Positions 28,681-37,956 of a stretch of DNA of 37,956 nucleotides are shown here, one piece after another. The stretch is from the NCBI GenBank assembly GCA_001247695.2, contig LGRX02033464.1, positions 1 through 37,956 on the forward strand, written 5' to 3'. The position numbers and the translations under genes are program-made. The notes beneath the pieces are model-generated. The model searched no databases. It saw nothing but the letters and a program-made list of their open reading frames with translations, and was not told the origin of the DNA. The first letter of the stretch is position 1, and the number at the start of each line of letters is the position of its first letter. The DNA is from Cymbomonas tetramitiformis. Its lineage: Eukaryota; Chlorophyta; Pyramimonadophyceae; Pyramimonadales; Pyramimonadaceae.

Positions 28681-31600
28681 TTATCATTATACTGCAGCAG
28701 ATTCCAATGTTTTGATGACCACACATTACTTTTGATCATCAGCATTATACTTACTGGCAGCACAACGATCTATGCACAACATGTGTGTGCAGATCAGCAC
28801 ACACATACATACACTTATTCCACTTACAGCAATCATCAATACACAGTGCATATACTTCTATATCATGCACACACCTTATGACTGAATGATTGCAATGTTG
28901 TGAATAGTATATACTTATTATACTGTACAGCTTGAACACGATAACAGCTGTAGTACATTGAGCACAAGCATATTGCAGTGAATGCTATATTCGAATTCAT
29001 GTTGCAAAGGGTGCCTGACAATAATCACAACACCATAATTAGTTTGTCGTACCCTGGTGGAGCCGAGATGCTCTCCAGGTAACACGTACATTCTATGGTG
29101 GATTATTAGAAGGAATGCTCACCTGAGCTTCATGTAAAATCCATCAGCAACTCGTAATGAAATTATCATGGAATTACAACCATCCCTAAACTATATATAT
29201 CATGTTAGATGTAATCAGTACGTGGTATGCTGACTATCTGCATGATTGTTAGGATATTGTGATATCCATAAAGATATTGTAAAGTGTGTGCAAACAAATA
29301 CACACACACACACTAGTACTAATCAGCAGTACTATACACTGCACAAACACTAGCATTCATTATACATTGACATTCACTGACTCAGAGTGAATATACCAAC
29401 AACAATGTATACAATAATGTAGATAACATCCAGTAAACACATGTGCGTACTGGATATCAGCGATGGCGATAATAATGGTAACAGGATTAAACAACATGCT
29501 GTAGGGCTGGATGGAGAATATCTCCAGACCCGAAGGCAGTATCAGTGCTCAATATGCAGCTGGTAACTGCTGAGCACTGCCCATGCCATATTCACTATCG
29601 CTGGAGCAACATCAAAATCTACATTGCATTATGACAGTTGATGCAAAACTGATCACTCACATGCATGTACCAACTCAGATCAGCAACCATAAATGAACTG
29701 ACAAAGGTTATGGACATACACACACAAACATGGTGTTGTGTAAATACTGCTTAGATTATATCTAGCAGTGTCCAGATGTATTTGAACACAAAGATATCAC
29801 TTGATATACTCGTTGTGTACATTCAAATATACCTTAGGATCTGACACAACTGTGAATCCATTTGCAGTTGATTTATCTTTATGTCACCAGAGAGTGCAAT
29901 TGCCTGCATGGGTTTCAATCAGAAAAACCCATATTTCATGTTCACCATACATGTTGAATTTTTGAGATATTCACTATTGTGCCATGAAAAATATCATGTG
30001 CAAAAGTGAAGAATGTTGCAGCATTTGTTTAGCTTGCAACTCACACACACACTGAGATATGATATATGATATATATACGAAGTATATATATACGGCTGAA
30101 AAAGCTGTAAAATGGGTGAAATTGCTCCACGCATGATTTCAAAACGAAAAATGTGTGCCCATTTTATGTGAAATTATGATTTTATACCTATTAAGGTATC
30201 AGGAAATCATAATGACACATGTCATATCTCATGTAACACCCTAGATACTAGGTGTTGTTTATATAGGGGTGCACCATTGGCTGTAGCAATAAATCGGTCA
30301 AAATGCTATACGTGAAATACATTTTGAAAATTTCGGATTGATTTTTTTTGCTAAAATGAATATTTAGATATCAAATGACAATCCCTGATTTATGCAGCAT
30401 GTGTAACACCCTGTAACACCCTATAAAATCGAATGTGTGTGTCAGGGGTGTAACACACCTCCTGAAAACCACTTAACATTCATGTAGGTATTAAATGCAG
30501 TTTTGCTTAAAAATCTTTGCAAAAACGTTATACTGCTTATTTTTTACCTGTATTAGGGTTACTGATATCATGTAACACCCTAATCATATTATTGGGTGAA
30601 AGGGCCACTGTAACCAGATATGCCCTAAATGCCACCTATTTATTGGATACACTTTGTGTTTGGCGGATATATGTCATGCTGTTTTCGATGCAGACATGAT
30701 TATATATCGGGCAACAACCCAAGAACTGTTGGGCAACAACCCTAAAACTGTATGAGCTGCTTCCTATAAGGACTGCAAGCTATAAGCTATAAGCTATAAG
30801 GTATATAAACAACTGACTGCCTATGTATTCACACTTCCTCAAGGGGGGAAGAAGGTGGATAGGATTCACACATATCCATTTCATATTCCGATCTGGTGAT
30901 TTCTGATAGATTGCTTTTGATAAAATCACTACATCCACAAATAACGTTGAAATCTGTACAACGTTAAATCCACTATCACTAATAAAGTGTAAACTTGGAT
31001 GGGAAACTATATCCCAATGACTATAAGTTGACTCTTACTCAGCATTTACATTCTCGAGTAAGTTTGGAATGCTGAACTATATACATAACATATAACCTGA
31101 TACCATGCTTGCTTAATTGCATTTCCTGGATCAGAAGATGATAGTTATATAATGTATATATATATATATCCCACCAGATATACTTTGGCACTATAGCTGT
31201 ATATAAGAGTGGGAAGGACAAGTGCATCGCTGTAAGACTGGTTGATGTAGTCCCAGTGCTGAAGGCAGAATTTGGCACCTTAATAACAGCTTATAACTGT
31301 TCGTGACCATCATGCAAGACCTTCCAAGCGTAACTCCTTTGATCCTGAGATGCAAGTGAATTGTTCATAATATGTTGACATCACATAAAAGCATTCTGAT
31401 AAAAACCCTATATATTCATATGAGCTGTCATCACTACAATGACATGGGTTTTTGAATCGTCGAAATAAGTATAATTCCGATGAATTCATTAGTACAGAAT
31501 AAGCTGTTGAGATTATTCTCCGGCTGGATTGCAATCATTCACAATCCCTGTACATTCCGGTGACAAAATATTGCACTGGACTGATCACCACATTGGTATA

Positions 31601-34464
31601 ATCTGTGATATATAAGTCACCAGAGAAAGCATTGCAATCAGCACAATGTTGTCTAGACTCACAAAGATGAGTAACATATATTATCAGATGTAATAAACAG
31701 AGGCACAATGTGACCTACGCTAAAATCGCGTATGCTCGGGCACTGTATTGTGACCTGCGCTAAGATCGTGTATGCATGGACACAACATGACTCGTGCCAA
31801 TGACGTGGACATACTTTTTGCCACGACATCACATCTGAAATCAATGAATCACTCAGAGAGAAGGTGTTGACATCAGTATATCACCATTATATATAGCCAT
31901 GAGGATTTTAAAGAAGACATAGTCTCTCCGATATTGACAAACATGGTACATATATATATATATATCCATGCTCTCTGATCATATATTGACATTCCACAGC
32001 ATACGATAATGGTAATAGCAAACCACTTCGCTGCTGGAGGGTAGTGTTGTATATATACAGCACATGCTTGGGTACTATATGACCCACGCTAATGACGTGG
32101 ATTCGGGCTGCATCCCAATAACTGCAATGCACCTTCGGTGCAAGGGGCTGCAACCCGAGAACTGCTATCCAGCTTCATAGAAAGCTTCCACGTCATCACA
32201 AAGAGGTCGGACCTCTGTTGTATTTGAACGGCGCTTGACAACCGCCTAGCAATACACTTCCTTGAGGGGGGAAGATGATAAGCTAGAAATACAACTAAAA
32301 ACCAAATAAATAATAAAGACAAATAATAAAACAAGTAAGTTGCATCATTGTTTTTGTTTTGGTAAGCCTGACTGTATACAATCAAACCATTCAGAACTCC
32401 ATGAAGTTGACACATACATCAGCCATGACATACATATGAGCTTGATTTTGAAGACCTAGACATTGTATACATCTGGTCTAGCATGTATCCAGACTAGAAT
32501 TGTATACTGACACGGTGCAAGCACTATAGCCTCTGCCACCGATGATCATTGAAAAAGGGCAACCATTCTTGATATTTCATACATATCATCTGATTGTATC
32601 ATTAAAGGTGTTAAGAGTACTCAATGCAATATGCAGGCTACAGCCTGAGTACAACACCTAAAAAGGTCAAAGCCACTGAGCTGACTAATGCAGCATAAAT
32701 GCTAGCTACCTTGAAGGCTATACAATAAGCCTATTGCCCTTATGTCTTGATATGTATCCGTGTATTGGCATCTCTTTGAGGTAATTATGCCTACTGAATG
32801 AGCCATACCAACCATCTTGTCTTCATTGATCATTACATATATGATCATATCGCCATTGAGCAAAGCCTATTCTGTGAGATTATTTATCACGAGGCATTTC
32901 ATTAGTGCACATTAAACAATTGAAGTGCAACAAAGATCATCAGCTCTACATCATACCAAAAGGTTGAGTTGTTGTCATAAGTATTGATTTTTCAGACACC
33001 ATTTCTCAGAGGACTATTCATCATGAAAGACAAAGTATGTGCAATCATGGCTATTCAGCCTCCAACATAGCTGACATAGCTATTTAGCTTATGACCCAAC
33101 CGTTGTTAAGCAGCCTCCACACCATATGGCTGAAAAATGGCAAGCAATCTCTTCGGTCATTCTTGGGCATAGAGCAATCAAGCACAGCCAATCCAGGATG
33201 TTTATCCCAAAATTTTTCAAGAGTTATTTATGTTTTTTCAGTGTCATATGAAAATAGCTAATATACCGCCCTATGATGGAAGTCATCTCCTTCAACGAGG
33301 GGAAGTGGTTATGCTGTAAAGTTGACCAATCTGATCATCATAAAAGTGCAGATTTGAGAAAATCGATTGAAACTTGTATTGAAAATAACTATTCCTTACA
33401 ATAAGGTATTGCACCTAAGGGAATAAGGGTTTCATCGTCTGAAATAGGAAAAGACTTTTACATTGACTCTAGTTCCTGAATCCAGAATCGCATAGAAAAA
33501 TATTCTTTCCTGTACATATAGAAAGCACATTAGATTCAGATTCTGAACATTTAAGTGGACTTGAATGCACTCAAACTTGTACTGAGTTGCAATTGTCCAA
33601 AGTTTTTACTCTGACATCATTACTTATTTTGTGGAATAGCATACAATGGTATAAACCATCCACATATAGATTGACACCATATTTGTAATTTCATATCATT
33701 TTTTGCACATAAGACAAGCATGCTTCATTAAGGAATGAAAACTCTTTCAAAGTTCATTCTGGAATACTTAGAAATTTGTTGCCTCATCCATTAGGCCACG
33801 AAGTTTTGGAAAACCCGCAATTTGCATATGGTCTCCAAGCACAGTTCATCCTCATTCTGGAAAGTGACAGAAATTTTATAGTCATAAAACAAGTCACAAT
33901 TCTATCGGATTGAAATGACACATTCATCATTCATATTTCTTTATCATAACAAGTCTCTGAATAGTGTTTGCCCAAAAATAAAATGGGCACCATTGAGATA
34001 AGTGATCATGTGCTGAAGAATATACACATATCACTAAGCAATGCCATGTTCTATTCATAATGAAATGACATGTCAGCCATCCATCAACTACGAAAATACA
34101 ACTCGTAGTAAGTTGTTGTCATTACGGACACTTCTTGATTGACTCTCCATTAGCTTCGATACCAAAGTTAACTTCGGTACTGATTTCTTTGTTCATCATG
34201 ACAATCATTATCCAGAACCATTGTCTAAGTTGGGTACACTATAGTAACCCTAAACTGACAAAGTATGTGGGCTGCAACCCAACGACTGCATTTGACATCA
34301 TCTGGCATTTGCCACATTCAAAAACGTCAGGCATATTGCCAATATGACGTAGAGAGAATCAATGTTCAGATTGACATTGTTACCTCTAAAGCATTCTATG
34401 AGTAATCTCAGTCTGATTCTCTATCAAATCATTTTTCACATAACATAATGATTGAATAACATCC
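28681..34464. other. non-coding interior of element B
   Basis: About 5.8 kb of AT-rich DNA without a convincing gene. Visible structure: TGTAACACCCT words at 30233-30243, 30399-30420 (two) and 30572-30582; AGCTATA(A) triplet repeat at 30778-30802; (TA)n runs near 31157 and 31952; GGGC(TG/AA)CAACCC motif copies at 30709-30740, 32105-32165 and 34269-34290; and repeated TGACC(T/C)(A/G)CGCTAA words at 31710, 31751 and 32082. ORFs are below about 110 codons. Confidence 0.6.
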
Positions 34465-35070
34465 TCCATCACCATCTGATTGGTTTGATACATCTCTTTT
34501 TGCGAGGGGGAGGAAGAGTATAGAATCATTCATTTTCATACATCTGCCGCACCTTACATCATTTTGATTTTGCTTGGAAAATTAAAGATCTTATCAAAAG
34601 TTCCAGCATCTGTGTATAGCAGCCATAAAATTGATGACACGGTACATCATGCCGATCGAAACATCAAATGAAGTCTTATTTGACTTATTGACACATAAAG
34701 TTCATTATGAAGAAATCATAAATGCACATTTCTCCGGCTCTATCATTGTAGGGGCACTGACATAGGAGAACGATGGTTTTTCAAATGTGAATAAGCTATA
34801 TTGTAAGCTTACGACCATCACTTTGACATCAACAGCCTGAGATGCTGATTGTCGAAATTCAAGAGTTGAAGGATTCGATGAATCAACCTTGATACATGTG
34901 TTTTGATTGATAAATTGTTGATCCATGGTTTCTCCCCAAATCTAGAGAAGCTGGCACACAAGTTGTTGCCAATGTCTTGAGGAAAGCATCTGAGCAAAGG
35001 ATTGCTAGTTGTGCCATCAGGCATCGAATTCCATAACAGCAAAGCCGAGTGAGTAAATCCGCCGCTCTAG

Positions 35071-35268
35071 CTATTTGCCCGTCATTCCTTCCAGGTTCAT
35101 GACAAGAGACAATTCATCAAAGTCATACACCAATGCATAAATCACATGCATGGTTGCACAGTCTGTATCCGAATGCCATTCCATCAAAGTTAGGCATCTT
35201 GACAGTAATTCTGGCCAACCAAAAGCCTTCCTGTCTTCGGATATCTTGAGCATTCTCATTTCCAGTTC
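35071..35268 (-). CDS. antisense ORF shared by LARD copies A and B
   Basis: ATG-started 65-codon frame (MELEMRMLKISEDRK...NLEGMTGK) on the strand opposite to B's transcription. It is intact also in A (22846-23046, +), with two amino-acid differences. A second conserved antisense frame follows (34705-34926, matching A 23187-23429). With copies this similar, preservation is not evidence of selection. No family is recognised. Confidence 0.2.
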   Translation of the reverse strand, partial: ELEMRMLKISEDRKAFGWPELLSRCLTLMEWHSDTDCATMHVIYALVYDFDELSLVMNLEGMTGK

Positions 35269-35658
35269 CATTGGACTAGGAAGCATCATGACTGTGCTTC
35301 GCCAGGACACTAAATCCTCAAAGCCGCACACTTGACGCGAGCCTTATGAGACAGTGACCTTTGGCTTGTGGGGCGTCAACCCCTTATCAAATCCTGAACA
35401 TTTGTTAACACCTGGATAAATTTATCATGATGCAACTTAAGTGGGATTATAAGTTCCATATAATCATATTGTCTACGTATGCTGAAGGCATAACTGCCGC
35501 ATATGGTTACAATAGGTCGCAGCTTCTATAACATTGTGGCTTCTAAGTTAAAAGCTGATAGCCGATGACTTTTGCCAATAATTGCCGACCAAATAATAAT
35601 CAGACCGTGGAAACATGTACCAAGAGGTTTTCGTCCATTGGTCACATATATATATATC

Positions 35659-35770
35659 AGGGCTGCATCCCAAGAACTGCAGGGCTGCATCCCAAGAACT
35701 GCAGGGCTGCATCTCAAAGACTGCGATGCACCTTCGGTGCAATGGGCTGCAACCCGAGAACTGCAGGGTT
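35659..35770 (+). repeat. 22-bp array in element B
   Basis: GGCTGCATCCCAAGAACTGCAG repeats at 35661, 35683 and 35705 (22-bp period). A TGCACC-TTC-GGTGCA hairpin follows, then GGGCTGCAACCCGAGAACTGC at about 35744. Same array as in A at 22345-22460. Confidence 0.85.
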
Positions 35771-36112
35771 ATATCCCTAACATTTTTTACCCTGCATCAA
35801 ATTGATATGACAGGAGCAGGAATTGATCCTTCCTTGCTAAGGTGTAGTGAGCCTTGTATAAATCATACCCTTACACAGATACGCATATGCGGGTACCAAT
35901 ATCTGTGAAAAACTGCTAATGCTACCTTTGCCAAAACCGTGGTTTGTCATCGGATTCTTGGCCAGTCATCCGAGCTACCGGAGATATCGACTGAGGTAGA
36001 CGGAGTTGTGATCCTAAGTTGTGCTTGACAAACATAACTAAAGAAATTTCACATTAGTACGTGGCGAATCCATTCTCACTCATCGCGATAGATGTTCGTC
36101 AAAGCGCGCGTA

Positions 36113-36681
36113 CAGTAATCACTCACATTTAAGGAAACTCGACGTTAAGGAAATAGCCAGCGTTTCGGGGGGGGGGAGGGGTACCCAACTCGATGAGAAA
36201 AGCTGGCTGGATTTTCCGACTTATGAGATGGCCTGAAATAAGGAAAATGACCGCTGGCTGCCTAGCTGGAGAGGCATTTCTTAAACTAAGAAAACTTCGC
36301 CGGGAAATTGACAAATATGGTATATTTGATGGGTTTTCATGATTTTTTGCACAAAACTTGTCTTAGAGGTTTAAGTTCCTGATAGTCTGTTTCAGATATA
36401 ATATCGTCATCAAAATCTTGCTTTAATTCTTTAAGCTGCGCACGGCTCTCAGGGTCCATTTTCTCGGAAAATGAACACCTTAAGAGAACGGGCTGGCTAG
36501 GGAAGGTGTCCACGTGGATGGTTATGGAATTCGCTGGCTGGCTCACGAGATCGCGGTCCACTATCCATAGCGTTCTCTTATGACGCTGACGCTGGCGGGG
36601 GGGGGAGGGGGGGTACCCAACTCGATGAGAAAAGCTGACTGACCTGGATTTCTCTGTTTTCTTACAGGTGGGTGATTACTG
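36113..36681. mobile_element. mariner-like MITE in element B, TA target duplication
   Basis: 569 bp bounded by inverted ends CAGTAATCACTCACATTTAA (left) and CAGTAATCACCCACCTGTAA (right, reverse complement), 22 of 26 bases paired over the first 26. TA flanks both sides (36111-36112, 36682-36683). Copy A has the empty site, GGTACGCGCG near 22012, with one TA. CAGT-type ends and TA duplication fit the Tc1/mariner superfamily. Inside, a roughly 36-bp direct repeat (G-run, then GGGGTACCCAACTCGATGAG) lies near both ends (36168-36204 and 36598-36638). Confidence 0.85.
36337..36459 (-). CDS. 40-codon ORF in the MITE, SHOCT-like
   Basis: From ATG at 36459 the product starts MDPESRAQLKELKQDFDDDI and has the pattern L..LK..FDDDIIS..DYQELK...L, similar in layout to the SHOCT short helical domain (L..L...G.IT..EF...K..L). 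The frame extends open upstream without an ATG. It may be a captured gene fragment rather than a transposase, which is too short to be present. Confidence 0.3.
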   Translation of the reverse strand: MDPESRAQLKELKQDFDDDIISETDYQELKPLRQVLCKKS

Positions 36682-37321
36682 TACCGGACCAAATATTGAG
36701 GAGTTGAGCAGACCGGGTAAAGGATTATACGTCCAATCCCGTTAAGCAGGGCTACTCCGTTTGCATTAAAAACAAGCCCCAAAAATCGGGCTCCCCGTTG
36801 CCGCCTGTGAACCTCCATAGTAGCTTCAGGAGGGGAGGAAGGGTTGGGTGCACTATATATAACTGTGGAAACATGTACCCAAGGGTTTTCGTCGATCAGT
36901 CATATATATAAGGCCGAGAATCGTGCGATTATGAATTGTAAAATCGTGGGATCATCGTTCGCAAAGAACGACGGCTAGCGCAAATAATCCGTAACGTAGA
37001 CTTCGGATGCTTTGAATCGTCTAGCACATACATGATAACGTGTGGATCAATCAGTAATCCAGCGTAGGATTGTATCGCGAAAACGCTCTTCATTGAACCT
37101 TGGAACGTCACTCAACGATACGATTTCCGGAAAGGTGGGCTACATCCTAAGAACTGTAAGGTGAGGGACTAAAGTGGACTCAGTTCCCCCCAATAACCTA
37201 AAAACACCATGAGGGACGCCTCAAATCGGTGTAAGAAGACTGGTACCAGCAAGAAGCGACAACAACAAAGACATCAAAGACATATACAAAGGTATGCCTG
37301 TTGTGAGGTCACAACTCTCTT

Positions 37322-37334
37322 AAGAGGGGAGATC
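37322..37334 (+). promoter_or_regulatory. polypurine tract of element B
   Basis: AAGAGGGGAGATC abuts the TGTCAGG start of the 3' LTR, identical to the tract in A. It fixes the element's orientation as plus. Confidence 0.8.
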
Positions 37335-37956
37335 TGTCAGGGTTATGACCGATGACATATGTGTCATACATGTCATACGTGTCATACCTGTCATACATGT
37401 CATATCATGTCATGTCATGTCATGTCATATATTATTATGACAGTCGGTCATGTCATATATTATTATGACAGTCGACAGTATGGTCGATCATGACTGTACA
37501 GGTCGAGTCGCGTCATACATTTATGATAGTCGTCAGTACGGTCGACGATGACTGTACATGTCGCCAGATGATTATGTCATATCATCAGGCATCCCTGTCA
37601 TCGAGAGTTCGTATGATTGAACTCGAAGATGACAAAGCAAAGATACATCTTGTCGATTCTTCAAGAACCATCTTGCTTTAGCATGCACGGAACATGCATG
37701 CGCAGCATGAACGAACTAGTCGTTTACACAATGCTGGTCGTTCAACCTATGTCTCGGGTTCACAACCCAATGGCGGTACCATCTAAGATGATGGGAGACG
37801 TAGGTACTTAAGTGAGGAAGCGTTGTGCTTCAGCAGCTGATTACTCAGAGACTGCACTCACATCCCGCTATATTGTTCACTTGTGTATGCTGTTCAACTG
37901 CACAGTGATTATTGATAATATTGAATATTATAACAGGGCTCGCATAGCTCAGCCCT
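37335..37956 (+). repeat. 3' LTR of element B, cut by the window end
   Basis: Starts TGTCAGGGTTATGACC and runs to CATAGCTCAGCCCT at the last base. By comparison with the 5' LTR only TAACA is missing. It carries the duplicated TATTATTATGACAGTCG segment also found in A's LTR but absent from B's own 5' LTR. Confidence 0.8.

Larger units (their letters stand above)
23657..37956 (+). mobile_element. LARD copy B, large non-autonomous LTR element (runs off the window)
   Basis: 5' LTR 23657-24256, PBS-like site from 24258, interior to 37334, PPT 37322-37334, 3' LTR from 37335 to the window end, which appears to stop five bases short of the LTR end (TAACA). Without the nested element C and the MITE, the interior is about 9.0 kb. 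No frame in it resembles gag, protease, integrase, reverse transcriptase or RNase H; the longest ORFs are short and scattered. This fits a large retrotransposon derivative (LARD), mobilised in trans. It inserted into copy A of its own family. Confidence 0.8.

Noticed and set aside
35659..35770. CRISPR-like short repeats
   Set aside because: Units are directly adjacent with no spacers and lie in a eukaryotic LTR element.

Overview
This is nuclear DNA of a flagellated microbial eukaryote (a protist or alga). The support is one gene broken by ten exon-sized blocks with GT-AG introns, a flagellar-type STPGR-repeat protein, LTR retrotransposons, LINE-like tails and large minisatellites. I see no rRNA, convincing tRNA, operon or CRISPR, and the sequence does not let me name the species.

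Layout. Positions 1-4217 hold an old minus-strand copy (D) of a large non-coding LTR retroelement: its 5' LTR at 3688-4217 and interior sequence at about 1-690, separated by about 3 kb of unrelated DNA with a 50-bp minisatellite and a cluster of GAATTC sites. The first clear gene (5365-6705, +) encodes a membrane protein with a Cys-rich ectodomain, one membrane span and a cytosolic RING finger. A second gene (8817-13682, -) is reconstructed here from ten exons as an STPG1-like sperm-tail PG-rich repeat protein; its last intron holds a 2.1-kb array of a 46-bp minisatellite. Positions 13.7-20.7 kb are mostly repeats: two LINE-like tails, an LTR-like segment, a decayed unidentified gene (16631-17392, -), and a 135-bp tandem satellite bordered by ATCGATAT-rich DNA.

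From 20736 to the end the window is a nest of LTR elements. Copy A (20736-23656, -) is split by copy B (23657 to beyond 37956, +) of the same family. B has LTRs of about 600-627 bp, a PPT, a PBS-like site and about 9.5 kb of interior with no gag or pol: a LARD-type non-autonomous element. B was then hit by element C (25157-28675, -), a very young 3.5-kb element with 254-bp LTRs differing at one base, a perfect 5-bp target duplication and only a Gag-like ORF (TR-GAG type). B also carries a 569-bp mariner-like MITE (36113-36681), proved by the empty site in A.

No two host genes here form a pathway. The RING receptor and the STPG1-like axonemal protein are unrelated neighbours in a TE-rich region. 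The most novel items are the nested LARD/TR-GAG system, the Gag protein with possible membrane segments, the receptor-like RING protein, and a dispersed 22-bp motif family inside the LARD.
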